Virus record (IMG/VR): IMGVR_UViG_3300025732_000212
Location: 1 to 27,614 of that record
DNA from: a virus
DNA length: 27,614 nucleotides
Strand: one strand, 5' to 3'
The first letter of the stretch is position 1. Each line of letters opens with the position of its first letter. The notes below the pieces were generated by a model that was not told the origin of the DNA, did no database searches, and worked only from the letters and a program-made list of their open reading frames with translations. The translations under genes and the position numbers were made by a program. Shown piece after piece: positions 1 to 8,042 of this stretch.

Positions 1-3000
1 TCAGTGCTCAGGTCCGAGATGTTGTAGAACTTGTCGAGGTATCCAATGGTTTCGCCATGGATCGTCCAAGGGTACGAGTAGTGGAACCCAGTCTTTTCCG
101 GTGCCTGCTTCACGTTGACTCCAAGCAGAGCAACGACAGATCCGAATGGGACGTCAGCCAGCTCAGGATCTGCAATGTCACGGGCAATGTCTGCAGGTGA
201 GATTCCAGCAGCGGTCAGTTCCTTCGCGGTGATCGGAAGAGCCTTGCGCTGCATCTGGGTCAGCAGCGGCTCCATGTCAGCGAAGTTGAGCTGCTTGTTC
301 TGCACCGCAGCCTTCAAGTCAGCCAGTGAGTTGATCTTGCTGAACTTGTCACGGGCCGACTGCTTGATCGACTTGGCCGTCGAGTTGACGATGGCTGATG
401 ACATCGCAGCAATCTGAGAGTCCGCTGCCCTCTTGGTGATTGTTTTGGAATCAATAGCAGCCTGCATTGCCTCGATATAGGCGAGCTGGCCTGTCTGATT
501 CTTGAGATGGTTGATCGGGCTTTGAACGGTGATTCCGACAATCACGTTGCCGTTGGGATCGGCGTCCTTCTTTAGGCGACTGATAAATCGGTCGGCAGTT
601 GCCTGATCAGAGAACGCCCATCCACCACCGTTGAAGATGTTCATAAACCCGCGCCCACCTTGGCCTAGGACGCTGAGTTTCCGCTTCGCACCAGTAGGAC
701 CAACGGCCATCTCTCCGATGCCCATACGGTCAGCAGCAAGCGCAATGATCTTCCTGTCCGCGTAGTCCTCCAGCTTCACCTTGTCACTGGCAGGCATGAA
801 CCTGCCAATGTCGGCCTTGGGTATGGTGAACGTCTCGGAGTCAGGAGCTATGACTACATCCCCCGCTTGTCGAACCGTCCGGTCGGCTTGCCGGCCTTCT
901 TGGCCGCCTTCCGCGCCACCGAGAGCGCGATTGCCACGGCCTGCTTCTGCGGTTTGCCGGCCTTCATCTCCCGGGACACGTTGCTGCTGATCGACTTCTG
1001 GCTGTAGCCTTGCTTGAGTGGCATCTGCTTTCCTTTCTGCTTGGGTTTGGGTGTCGTAGATCCCGATCAGTTTGCCGTCGGGACCGTAGAGTCTGTGCTT
1101 GGCACCGCTGACGATGCGGTAGCCCTCGTCGGAGTTGATGACCGACTTGTCGCCGATGGTCTCGGCAGGCATCCAGCGCTGCTTCGAAAGCTGGTAGGCT
1201 TCCTCGGAGAACTTCGCTTTGAAGTCCATCGGAGTCATCGAGCCAACACGATCCAATCGGAAGCTGCGAACGAACTTGCTTCCGCTCTTCTCAGCAGCGC
1301 CCACGAAGTCACCGAGGAACTTGGCCTTCTCAACTCCGAAGATCTCAGCAGATCGGCGAGCGCCTTCCTTCTGGTCGAGGTTGGTGAAGTACCTCGCCAG
1401 ATCGGTCATAAACCCATCTGTGTTGCTCCACAGGCCACCGATGCTGCCATCCTTCTTCAGCAGCTTGCTCAGTTCGTTTCGGACCTTGGTGATGTCGATG
1501 GCGTTGACCACCGGATTGTCGGCCTTTGTGATCTTGAAGCTGTACGGGGAGAACTCCCGTTCGCTGACTTTGATTCCACTGCTGTATTTGGGCGAATCCT
1601 TACCAGTGAGCCTATTCCTCACTCGGCGAAGTGCTGCGAAGTAAGTGACGAACAGGCTGTTTCCGTTCTCCATTGCCAGATTGACGGCACGGATCTTGTC
1701 CTTCATCCGTGAGCTGATCGTCTGCGATTGCTCGATGGCACTGAGCTGCTCCGGACTGAACCTGCCTGTAATTTCACCGTCGACCATCCGAGCCCCCGGG
1801 ATCTTCTCGGTGATGGATCGCAACGAGGTCAGATCCTTGTCGTCGCGTGCTCGGATCTCTTCGCTGGAAAGGTTCCTGATGCTGCCATCGGGCATCTGCT
1901 CGGCCAATCCGAGATCGACCAGCTCCTTGGCTGCCAACGGGTTGGAAATGTCCTCCGGCTTCAGCACGCGGCCACCGCGGCTGTCGTCTAGCATGATCTT
2001 CTCGTCCAGCTTGCGACGGGCACGCACCAGGTCACGCAACATGGCGTTCACCTGGGGCGAGGCCTGCTTCAGATCCGGGAACAGCACCGAATCGGTAGGC
2101 TTCACGCCGAAGGTGCGCTCAATAGCCGCGGCAGCGTTGGCGATGGCCTTGCTGGCGTTCTGCGTCAGTGCGGCATCCAGAAGCTGTCTGGTGAGGCCTG
2201 AGAAGCCCTTGAGCATGGCGTCAGGCTTCTGACCAGCAATCAGTGCTGCGAAGTGCTCCGCAGCCAGCTCCGAGGCAATGTAGTCGGCCTTCTTGTTGAT
2301 CGTGTCGAACTGGGCAAGCTCTGCGGCACGCTGGGCATTTCCTGCAGCCAGCTTGTCGCGGTACTCGTTGAACCGAGCCTCAATCTCGGCGTCTGAGAAA
2401 ACGCCATCGGCCAGCTTACGAATGACGTCGCCATCCTGAATCCAGCGTCCGACAAGAGCGTTCTTGATCTCGGTGGCGCCACCTGCTAGCTGCTCGCTCT
2501 TTTCAAGAGCATGGAACAGCTCATGGCCGAGAGTGTACAACGGGCTGTCGCCTTTGCCTTTGCCGAGGATGTCGGCATTGATGACGATGGTCGGGCGGTC
2601 TCCAATCTCAACCTGCACGCCACGGGCACGGCCCTTGTACTGATCAACGAAGTCAGCGTCCGACAGGTACTTGATGTCGACATCACCGAACCGGCCTTTG
2701 ACCAGTCCTTCGACATCCATCAGCGCCGAGGCTGCATCGACGCCGTGCGTATCTCGGACACGCTCAAACAGCGCCTTGGTCGTCGGATCCTGCTGTGAGT
2801 CAATGAAGCGCCCAAGGTCGCCAGCACGGGCTTCTGCAGCAGCCTTGCCGGTGAGCTTCTGGTAAGCACGGCCACCGAGAGCACCAAGAGCACCTTGAGC
2901 AGCACCAGATCCGAGTCCAGCAGCAGCGCCTTCCTCGCCACCGGAAAGGTAGCCGAGGCCGGTTCCCAATACGGCACCCTCTAGTCCGCCAGCGGTGCCA

Positions 3001-4010
3001 CGCAGAGCAGCATCAACCGCGGCATCACCACCGTACTGCCCGATCACACCCAGCATACGCTGGCGAAGGTTGGCGCCAGGTGCAGCTCCGATAGCCTCCA
3101 GAGGGCCGATGCGCGAAGGCTGGGTCATCAGGTTCTCGCCGGCCATTGCCAGTGCCTCACCGGCCTCGCGTGCGGTACGGATACCGGCAGGGATAGCGGC
3201 AAAAGCTGCGGCCTCTGGAGCAATTCCGAGAGCACCAGCAACACCGGCTGTTGAAGCAGCGGTGCGAAGCGCTTCTGGAGTCATTCCAAGAGCTTCCGCT
3301 GTCATGCGCTCGGCAGCGCCGGCAAAGCGCTCCAGCGGCCTTGCAACGCCAGCAACAGCACGTCCCGCAAGCTGAGTGCCTTTACCGACAGCACGGGCCG
3401 ATAGCTTTCCAGCACCGAACACCTCGCCGATACCAGGCAGCAGCATCGTCGGGTCGGCGATCAACGAGACGCCCTGAACAAACTCCGGGTTGGTGAACTC
3501 CGGTGGCACCACGATGCCTTCTTGACCTTCCTCAAGCCTGCGTGAAGTGCGTGCAAAGTCGCGTGCCTCAAGAAACTGGTTGTACTGCGAGTCAGGCGTG
3601 CCGGTGCCGGTGACCAAGTCCTTGAACTTGAACAGCGGCGAGTCCGGGTTCTCCGACTGCGCCACGAGGCCGTAGAGCTGCCGAGTGCCTTGAGCAGCGC
3701 CCTCGATGTAGTTGAGCGGGTTTGCGGCAGCTCCGGTAGCACCTTCGGCCAACGCACTGCCAATCATGCCTGCAGCGGCATCGACCGATTGCGCGATGGT
3801 GTTGATCCAGTCGGTCTGCTTGGTCTTGTTGTACTCCTTGAACAGATCGAACTGCTCGCGGGTAGGAACGAAGTCAGGGTTCTGCAATGCCTGCGCCACA
3901 TCCTCGCCAGTAGGCGGGAACTGGTCGGCAAGAATGCGTTGGGCTTCCTCTTGGTTGACCGAGTCAGGAAACTCGACCACCTGAGCACCGACCTGCACCT
4001 GGTATGGCAT
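1..4010 (-). CDS. Giant internal virion protein with HExxH metallopeptidase-like motif (3' end outside window)
   Basis: The reading frame opens at an ATG (4008-4010) just after the previous gene and stays open to the left edge, giving at least 1336 residues. It is the last of a run of virion core-type genes, so I infer a protein packaged in the head or ejected with the DNA, as podovirus internal core proteins are. Residues 170-380 are alanine/glycine-rich and partly hydrophobic. Residues 496-500 read HELFH in the context TLGHELFHALE, a classic zinc-binding HExxH motif. Similar metallopeptidase motifs are known in phage polyvalent and internal proteins. A third zinc ligand is not assigned. Residues about 940-990 contain HRLYGPDGKLIGIYDT, a small repeat-like phage module. 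Residues about 996-1052 are Q/R/G/E-rich low complexity and coincide exactly with a nested gene in another frame. The coding assignment is firm. The function is inferred from position and the motif. Confidence 0.8.
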   Translation of the reverse strand, partial: MPYQVQVGAQVVEFPDSVNQEEAQRILADQFPPTGEDVAQALQNPDFVPTREQFDLFKEYNKTKQTDWINTIAQSVDAAAGMIGSALAEGATGAAANPLNYIEGAAQGTRQLYGLVAQSENPDSPLFKFKDLVTGTGTPDSQYNQFLEARDFARTSRRLEEGQEGIVVPPEFTNPEFVQGVSLIADPTMLLPGIGEVFGAGKLSARAVGKGTQLAGRAVAGVARPLERFAGAAERMTAEALGMTPEALRTAASTAGVAGALGIAPEAAAFAAIPAGIRTAREAGEALAMAGENLMTQPSRIGPLEAIGAAPGANLRQRMLGVIGQYGGDAAVDAALRGTAGGLEGAVLGTGLGYLSGGEEGAAAGLGSGAAQGALGALGGRAYQKLTGKAAAEARAGDLGRFIDSQQDPTTKALFERVRDTHGVDAASALMDVEGLVKGRFGDVDIKYLSDADFVDQYKGRARGVQVEIGDRPTIVINADILGKGKGDSPLYTLGHELFHALEKSEQLAGGATEIKNALVGRWIQDGDVIRKLADGVFSDAEIEARFNEYRDKLAAGNAQRAAELAQFDTINKKADYIASELAAEHFAALIAGQKPDAMLKGFSGLTRQLLDAALTQNASKAIANAAAAIERTFGVKPTDSVLFPDLKQASPQVNAMLRDLVRARRKLDEKIMLDDSRGGRVLKPEDISNPLAAKELVDLGLAEQMPDGSIRNLSSEEIRARDDKDLTSLRSITEKIPGARMVDGEITGRFSPEQLSAIEQSQTISSRMKDKIRAVNLAMENGNSLFVTYFAALRRVRNRLTGKDSPKYSSGIKVSEREFSPYSFKITKADNPVVNAIDITKVRNELSKLLKKDGSIGGLWSNTDGFMTDLARYFTNLDQKEGARRSAEIFGVEKAKFLGDFVGAAEKSGSKFVRSFRLDRVGSMTPMDFKAKFSEEAYQLSKQRWMPAETIGDKSVINSDEGYRIVSGAKHRLYGPDGKLIGIYDTQTQAERKADATQARLQPEVDQQQRVPGDEGRQTAEAGRGNRALGGAEGGQEGRQADRTVRQAGDVVIAPDSETFTIPKADIGRFMPASDKVKLEDYADRKIIALAADRMGIGEMAVGPTGAKRKLSVLGQGGRGFMNIFNGGGWAFSDQATADRFISRLKKDADPNGNVIVGITVQSPINHLKNQTGQLAYIEAMQAAIDSKTITKRAADSQIAAMSSAIVNSTAKSIKQSARDKFSKINSLADLKAAVQNKQLNFADMEPLLTQMQRKALPITAKELTAAGISPADIARDIADPELADVPFGSVVALLGVNVKQAPEKTGFHYSYPWTIHGETIGYLDKFYNISDLST
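854..1024 (-). CDS. Nested 56-residue basic phage protein (DUF6496-like) inside the giant gene
   Basis: This short frame begins at ATG 1022-1024 and ends at TAG 854-856, on the same strand as the giant gene but in a different frame. The protein starts MPLKQGYSQKSISSNVSREM and continues with AGKPQKQAVAIALSVARKA, ending in a lysine/arginine-rich tail. From memory this matches a small family widespread in phages (MPLKKG...ISSNI...EMKAGKPQKQAVAIAL..ARKA), usually listed as DUF6496. Its function is unknown. The ATG is preceded by AGAAAGGAAAGCAG, so an AGGA ribosome site lies 6 bases upstream, better than many genes here. The giant protein over the same DNA is low-complexity, as expected when a real gene is read out of frame. 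The frame and ribosome site are visible; the family name is from recall. Confidence 0.75.
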   Translation of the reverse strand: MPLKQGYSQKSISSNVSREMKAGKPQKQAVAIALSVARKAAKKAGKPTGRFDKRGM

Positions 4011-4013
4011 AGA

Positions 4014-5672
4014 CTATTCGAGCTTCTTGGTCAGCGGATTGTAGCGAACAAAACCAGAACGAGTCGCAGCGGGTTGCTGCTGATCAGGCTTCAACACCTC
4101 AAGCCCAATGGACTTGGCTCTTGATTCAATAGCCCTAGCAGACTTTTGCAGCATCGTCTCAAACGCCTGAATGTTGGACTTCTTCAGTGAGAAAATTGAA
4201 GTCGGATCTGGAATCACGCTATTCAGCAGCTTGAAATCTTCAGGGGTTATGGTTCCCGGACCAATGATATTGATGCGTTCAATTCCTCGAAGACCGGAAA
4301 CTAATGAGTTGGCTCGCGCCCTCACCTCAGGGGTCTGCTGCATAGCAGCACCCATTTTTGCGATGTCCAACAGTTCAGCAATGGCCTTCCGGCTATCAAG
4401 CACGTTGGAATACTGTTCTCGGAACTTGGAAGCCTCAGCTTCAGTAGGAGCAGTTCCGCGGAACTCAGGGAAGTCGATTGTCAATCCCCTGACCTTCAAC
4501 ATATCTCCAATGTTCGCCTCCTTGGCAGGAACGAACTGCTCCTTGTCACCGAAGCGAACCACAGCACCCATGTTTCCAATCTGCTCGATAGTGGTCGGCC
4601 TACGCTGACCAGCGACTTCAAGCACCTTGTCGAGGCTAGCAAACACCTCTGGATTCATGCCCTGCTGCGCCGCAAACTGGGCCATGTTCTTGCGCAACTG
4701 CTCATACGGCACCTGCTCGGTACGAGTGACAGGAGTCGTAACCTCAACCGGCGGCAAGAACTGGGCGGCAGGCTGTTGAGCAGCAGGCTGAGTGGTGAAG
4801 TCCTCACGCCGAGGCATGGTGGCAGGCTTGGCCTGAGCAGCCTGAAGCTGGGCCTGAAGTTGCTGAACTCTAGGAAGATTCTGAGCAATACGCCCAGCAA
4901 CCTGCTGCGGGGTCTCGGTGACAGTGGCTTGACCAACGGCCAAGCCTCCGCCCATGCCACCTTGCAACGAAGGAATACGGAACTGCCTAGGAGTCTCAGA
5001 GACCAACGGCTGAAGCTGGGCCAACTGGGCCTGAATGTCGGCAGCATTGACTGCAGGAGCAGTCTGCTGCTGATACTGCCTCAAAGCCTGCAGGTAGCCC
5101 TGTTCGTTGAACGTAGGCGCAGCCTGAGGCTGCATGGCAGGCTGCACAGGTCCGACAGGCTGCACCGTCTCGGTGACCTGATCGCTGACGCTCACCTCGG
5201 TAGGCATCGTCATGCCGTAGCGCATCAGCTCACCAAGCTGCTGCTGGGTGGTGATCTGGTTCTTGATCTGCTGAGTCTGAAGATCCTGCAACTCACGCGC
5301 CTTGGCCTTATCAGCCCGATCCAGATAGAACTCGGCGTTCAGCAGCGTGGCCTTCTTCTGCGGGATGGACATCGACGAGAACTTCTCGATATCGCCCAGC
5401 AACTTCGATTCGGGCGACCGATCGTCCATCACGTTGCCACTACCAGCAACTGACTGCAGGTAAGGAGCAAGCGACTCCAATCGAGCAGTCAGGAACTCGT
5501 TCTCAGCCTTGCGCTCGCCATAACGCTGCAGCGCCTGTCCGATGACATTGCCTGCCGTCTGAAGACCTTGGCCAATGGCTTCGCCACGGGACGCCATAGC
5601 CTGCAGGTAGCCCGGCGGAATGACGTTCGAAGAACCTCCTTGGAACGGTGTGGAATAGCCGTATTGAGCCAT
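4014..5672 (-). CDS. Internal virion protein, glutamine/alanine-rich, 552 residues
   Basis: The gene starts at ATG 5672, 12 bases after the preceding gene, and stops 3 bases before the giant gene. The first 60 residues are glycine/glutamine-rich and resemble the start of phage core proteins (residues 24-50 contain LQAMASRGEAIGQGLQTAGN). Residues about 60-145 look helical and charged. Residues 150-345 are a long low-complexity Q/A/P segment with repeated QAQLAQLQ-type runs. The C-terminal 150 residues are a better-ordered helical region with the stretch GLRGIERINIIGPGTITPED, which I associate with structural proteins of podo-like phages. No enzyme motif is seen. Its place between two other core-type genes argues for a DNA-ejection or inner-core role. 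This is inferred from synteny and composition only. Confidence 0.7.
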   Translation of the reverse strand: MAQYGYSTPFQGGSSNVIPPGYLQAMASRGEAIGQGLQTAGNVIGQALQRYGERKAENEFLTARLESLAPYLQSVAGSGNVMDDRSPESKLLGDIEKFSSMSIPQKKATLLNAEFYLDRADKAKARELQDLQTQQIKNQITTQQQLGELMRYGMTMPTEVSVSDQVTETVQPVGPVQPAMQPQAAPTFNEQGYLQALRQYQQQTAPAVNAADIQAQLAQLQPLVSETPRQFRIPSLQGGMGGGLAVGQATVTETPQQVAGRIAQNLPRVQQLQAQLQAAQAKPATMPRREDFTTQPAAQQPAAQFLPPVEVTTPVTRTEQVPYEQLRKNMAQFAAQQGMNPEVFASLDKVLEVAGQRRPTTIEQIGNMGAVVRFGDKEQFVPAKEANIGDMLKVRGLTIDFPEFRGTAPTEAEASKFREQYSNVLDSRKAIAELLDIAKMGAAMQQTPEVRARANSLVSGLRGIERINIIGPGTITPEDFKLLNSVIPDPTSIFSLKKSNIQAFETMLQKSARAIESRAKSIGLEVLKPDQQQPAATRSGFVRYNPLTKKLE

Positions 5673-5684
5673 ATTCTTTGAATG

Positions 5685-6506
5685 TTATCGACCGCGGCCA
5701 GCAAGAGCGCCGCCACCGATGGCACCAAGGCCACCGAATAGACCGCCAAGCAAACCAGAAGTGGCAGAAGCACCTGCAGAAGCAGCGCCCAAGGCGGCCT
5801 GCTGGTTGCCTCCGTAGATATTCGCAGCGTAGGCACTCTCGGGCTGGAACAACTGACCAGGGTTGAATCCCTGGGCCTGCCCCAAGAAGCCCTGAGATCC
5901 GGCAAAGGCCTGCGAAGGCCGTCCCAGCACCTGCTGGAAGACGTCGCCATAGACTCCCTGTCCGGCCTGCAAGGCGCCCATGGCCTGCTGCTGGCGTTGC
6001 TGCTGCAGACCGGCAGACACAAGCTGCGAGCGCAAAGCCTCTTGGAACTGCGCATTAGGGCCGCCAGCCATGCCCCTAGCAGCCAATCCGGCACGGGCCT
6101 GCTGCTCGGCCATACGCTGCTGGTCGGGCGTCAAACGGCCACCAGCCAACAGGCCAGAAGTGGCGTTTCTAGCCAGAATGTCAGCGATTTGCGCCTGCTC
6201 TGGCGCGGCACCACGAATGGCCTCACGGGCTTGCGGTCCAAGACGGGCGATGTCGGCAATATCGCCAGCACGGGAACGGCTACGGGCAGCCGCCTCAACC
6301 TCGCCCATCGTCGGCGCGATCTGCTCCTTGTAGAGCTGCAGCAGCTCCGGGGTAGCCTGTCGCAACAGGTCGATCTGAAGCGCTTGGTACTTGGGCGCGA
6401 ACTGAGCCTCCGCAGCGTACTTCTGCGGCGCCAGCTCAAGCTGGGTGCGAAGCGTGTCCGCGGTCTCTTGAGCGTAGTTGCGTGCTGGAGGAGCTTCGAC
6501 TGTCAT
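5685..6506 (-). CDS. Internal virion protein with glycine-rich hydrophobic C-terminus, 273 residues
   Basis: The ATG overlaps the previous stop codon (ATGA at 6503-6506), indicating translational coupling. The N-terminus contains NYAQETADTLRTQLELAPQKY, a signature I recall at the start of an inner-core protein family in environmental podovirus-like phages. The middle is Q/A/R-rich and helical (residues 120-190). The last 40 residues (GLLGGLFGGLGAIGGGALAG) form a glycine-rich hydrophobic segment that could insert in a membrane, as expected for a T7 gp14-like ejection protein. No catalytic residues are apparent. The structural assignment is fairly sure; the ejection role is inferred from position and the hydrophobic tail. 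Confidence 0.7.
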   Translation of the reverse strand: MTVEAPPARNYAQETADTLRTQLELAPQKYAAEAQFAPKYQALQIDLLRQATPELLQLYKEQIAPTMGEVEAAARSRSRAGDIADIARLGPQAREAIRGAAPEQAQIADILARNATSGLLAGGRLTPDQQRMAEQQARAGLAARGMAGGPNAQFQEALRSQLVSAGLQQQRQQQAMGALQAGQGVYGDVFQQVLGRPSQAFAGSQGFLGQAQGFNPGQLFQPESAYAANIYGGNQQAALGAASAGASATSGLLGGLFGGLGAIGGGALAGRGR

Positions 6507-6907
6507 AGATGCTTGGATGCCACCTTGAAGATCGGCATAGAGCCTTTCTTGTAGGTGGTCAGTTTACCGTTTCGATAACCGATGGCCGGCAGAATCGCCG
6601 ACTCAGGCCGGTCGTGGAAGAACTTAGCCGCCACAGCCATGGCGAACACCGCGCAATCCGCGGCGAATTGATGCCAGTACCAGTGGTCGCCATTGGGATC
6701 GCTTGCTTGCCATTTCCACGCCTTCGGCTCGGCACCCATCTGACGCCAGCCTACCAGCACGGCGACCACCTGATCGTCCTGTGTGGCGATCTTGAGCGTG
6801 CCCTGCTGCGCGTGGAACAGCACATAGTCCTCCACGGCCTCCCGGGTCCAGCCCTTGAAGCTGTCCGGGAGCTTACGCAGCAGATAGTCTGTGATCGGTT
6901 TGATCAT
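6503..6907 (-). CDS. Small virion-region protein, possibly GNAT-like (T7 gp13 position), 134 residues
   Basis: I chose ATG 6905-6907 (MIKPITDYLLRKLPDSF) because it lies 2 bases after the preceding stop and because upstream in-frame sequence is only the out-of-frame reading of that gene. The middle (VVAVLVGWRQ, then WYWHQFAADCAVFAMAVAAKFF) and the late segment ILPAIGYRNGKLTTY resemble the strand-helix pattern of small acetyltransferase-fold proteins that sit just before internal core genes in podoviruses. No acetyl-CoA loop is convincing, so an enzymatic role is not claimed. It could equally be a chaperone or minor virion protein. The gene itself is well supported by tight packing: TGA then ATG upstream, ATGA overlap downstream. 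Confidence 0.7.
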   Translation of the reverse strand: MIKPITDYLLRKLPDSFKGWTREAVEDYVLFHAQQGTLKIATQDDQVVAVLVGWRQMGAEPKAWKWQASDPNGDHWYWHQFAADCAVFAMAVAAKFFHDRPESAILPAIGYRNGKLTTYKKGSMPIFKVASKHL

Positions 6908-6909
6908 GC

Positions 6910-7308
6910 TCAGTCTTGTGGCTGCACTCGGGTCTGGAACAAATACACGTCGCACTGCTGTCCAGCACCTGTAACGGTATCGAATGCTCTGGCAGTGATG
7001 TAGATGAACAAATACGAGTTCGCACCCGGGAACACAGACTGCACCGTGAATGGCGCTGTGTAGGTGTTGAACGCCGAGGTGTTCTCGATTGTCCTCAAGT
7101 AACCAGGTTCCGAGTTGATGTCGAACTTGATCGTCGTGGTAGGAGGAACAGGCCTGCCATAAAGGTCAGTGATCGTGATCAGCGTGACCGCAGGGTTTAT
7201 GATCGTGTTGAGACTCTCTGGGTCGAGCGTCGAGCTGTTGGAATAGATGATCGGAAACGTCGTCCCAGTCGGGACCGGCGCTCCTTCATTGAACCAGGCA
7301 GCGTGCAT
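6910..7308 (-). CDS. Putative virion protein, beta-rich, 132 residues
   Basis: The start is ATG 7306-7308, which overlaps the preceding stop as TGATG, so translation is probably coupled. The protein ([18 protein letters not shown]...) has no signal peptide. Its composition is rich in T, V, I and Y, with segments such as TLITITDLYGRPVPPTTTIK and SYLFIYITARAFDTV typical of an immunoglobulin-like or other beta-sandwich domain. The phrase ITDLYGRPVPPTT is close to the polymorphic Ig-like domains found in tail and fibre proteins. It lies between a fibre-like gene and the core genes. Family not recognised; a tail-associated or adhesion role is an inference from composition and context. Confidence 0.7.
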   Translation of the reverse strand: MHAAWFNEGAPVPTGTTFPIIYSNSSTLDPESLNTIINPAVTLITITDLYGRPVPPTTTIKFDINSEPGYLRTIENTSAFNTYTAPFTVQSVFPGANSYLFIYITARAFDTVTGAGQQCDVYLFQTRVQPQD

Positions 7309-8036
7309 CAGGCGTTGAAGTTGGCGATTTGCTTGCCGTAGACGTTCGAACCGATGCAGGTGAACACGAACAGGTCGGCCTTGTTGGCACCAGTCGTCAG
7401 CGTCGGTGTGCTTCCGGCCTGCCACTGCATCGTCTTACCGCCAGAAGCCGAGAAGGTCGCAGTCAGCGTACCTCCGGCAGTCTGCTTCACCTTCACCAGC
7501 ACGGTCTTGCCGTCGTCGTTGGCGCCGAAGGTAAGCGTGACAGCCACGTTGCCGGTAGGCGTCAGATCCCAAGTCAGGCTTGTGCCGACATTGACGGTCG
7601 GTGTGGTCGAGCTGCTGGTCTGCGGAGCCGTCGAGAGCTTGGCCGAGGTGACCGAGTTATCCTTCAGGCGGATCGTGGTTCCGCTGGTCTCAATCGTGGT
7701 CTCGTCAGGCACCAACGAAAGCAGAGTCTTGGTCTGGGCCACCGTCAGGTCGACCGGAGTCGCGCTGCTTCCGGTGTTGTTTCCCTTGATGCTGTTGGCA
7801 GCCATCGTCGCCAGTTTGGCGTTGGTGACAGCGTTGTCGGCGATCTTTCCGGTGGTGACCGCCAGATTCTGAATGGCATCAGAATTGACCGAATTAGAAC
7901 CGATGGTCAGCGTGCCGCCGTCGATGGTGCCTGTGATGTTGACCGTGGGCGTGCCAAGGAGGTTGAGCGTCGAGGCCGACAGTGTGGTCGTCGGGCTGAT
8001 CGTGGTGCCTGGGGTGACGTTTACGAAGAGTGGCAT
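7308..8036 (-). CDS. Tail-fibre-like protein, 242 residues
   Basis: The gene begins with ATG 8034-8036, 6 bases after the nozzle gene. The first half is low-complexity T/S/N-rich sequence, including [19 protein letters not shown] and [11 protein letters not shown]. This [11 protein letters not shown]-type repeat is common in phage tail fibres. [19 protein letters not shown] is also a recurrent fibre motif. The last 90 residues (from about 150) form a predicted beta domain ([20 protein letters not shown]) that resembles C-terminal fibre tip or attachment domains. It follows the adaptor and nozzle genes, the usual place for a fibre or fibre adaptor. No chaperone or enzymatic motif is seen. The fibre call is from repeats and context. 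Confidence 0.75.
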   Translation of the reverse strand: MPLFVNVTPGTTISPTTTLSASTLNLLGTPTVNITGTIDGGTLTIGSNSVNSDAIQNLAVTTGKIADNAVTNAKLATMAANSIKGNNTGSSATPVDLTVAQTKTLLSLVPDETTIETSGTTIRLKDNSVTSAKLSTAPQTSSSTTPTVNVGTSLTWDLTPTGNVAVTLTFGANDDGKTVLVKVKQTAGGTLTATFSASGGKTMQWQAGSTPTLTTGANKADLFVFTCIGSNVYGKQIANFNA

Positions 8037-8042
8037 GGTAGT

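Noticed and set aside
1014-1712. Plus-strand 232-codon frame and neighbouring plus-strand frames over the first 4 kb
   Set aside because: These are antisense to the continuous minus-strand giant gene, with no ribosome sites or recognisable motifs.
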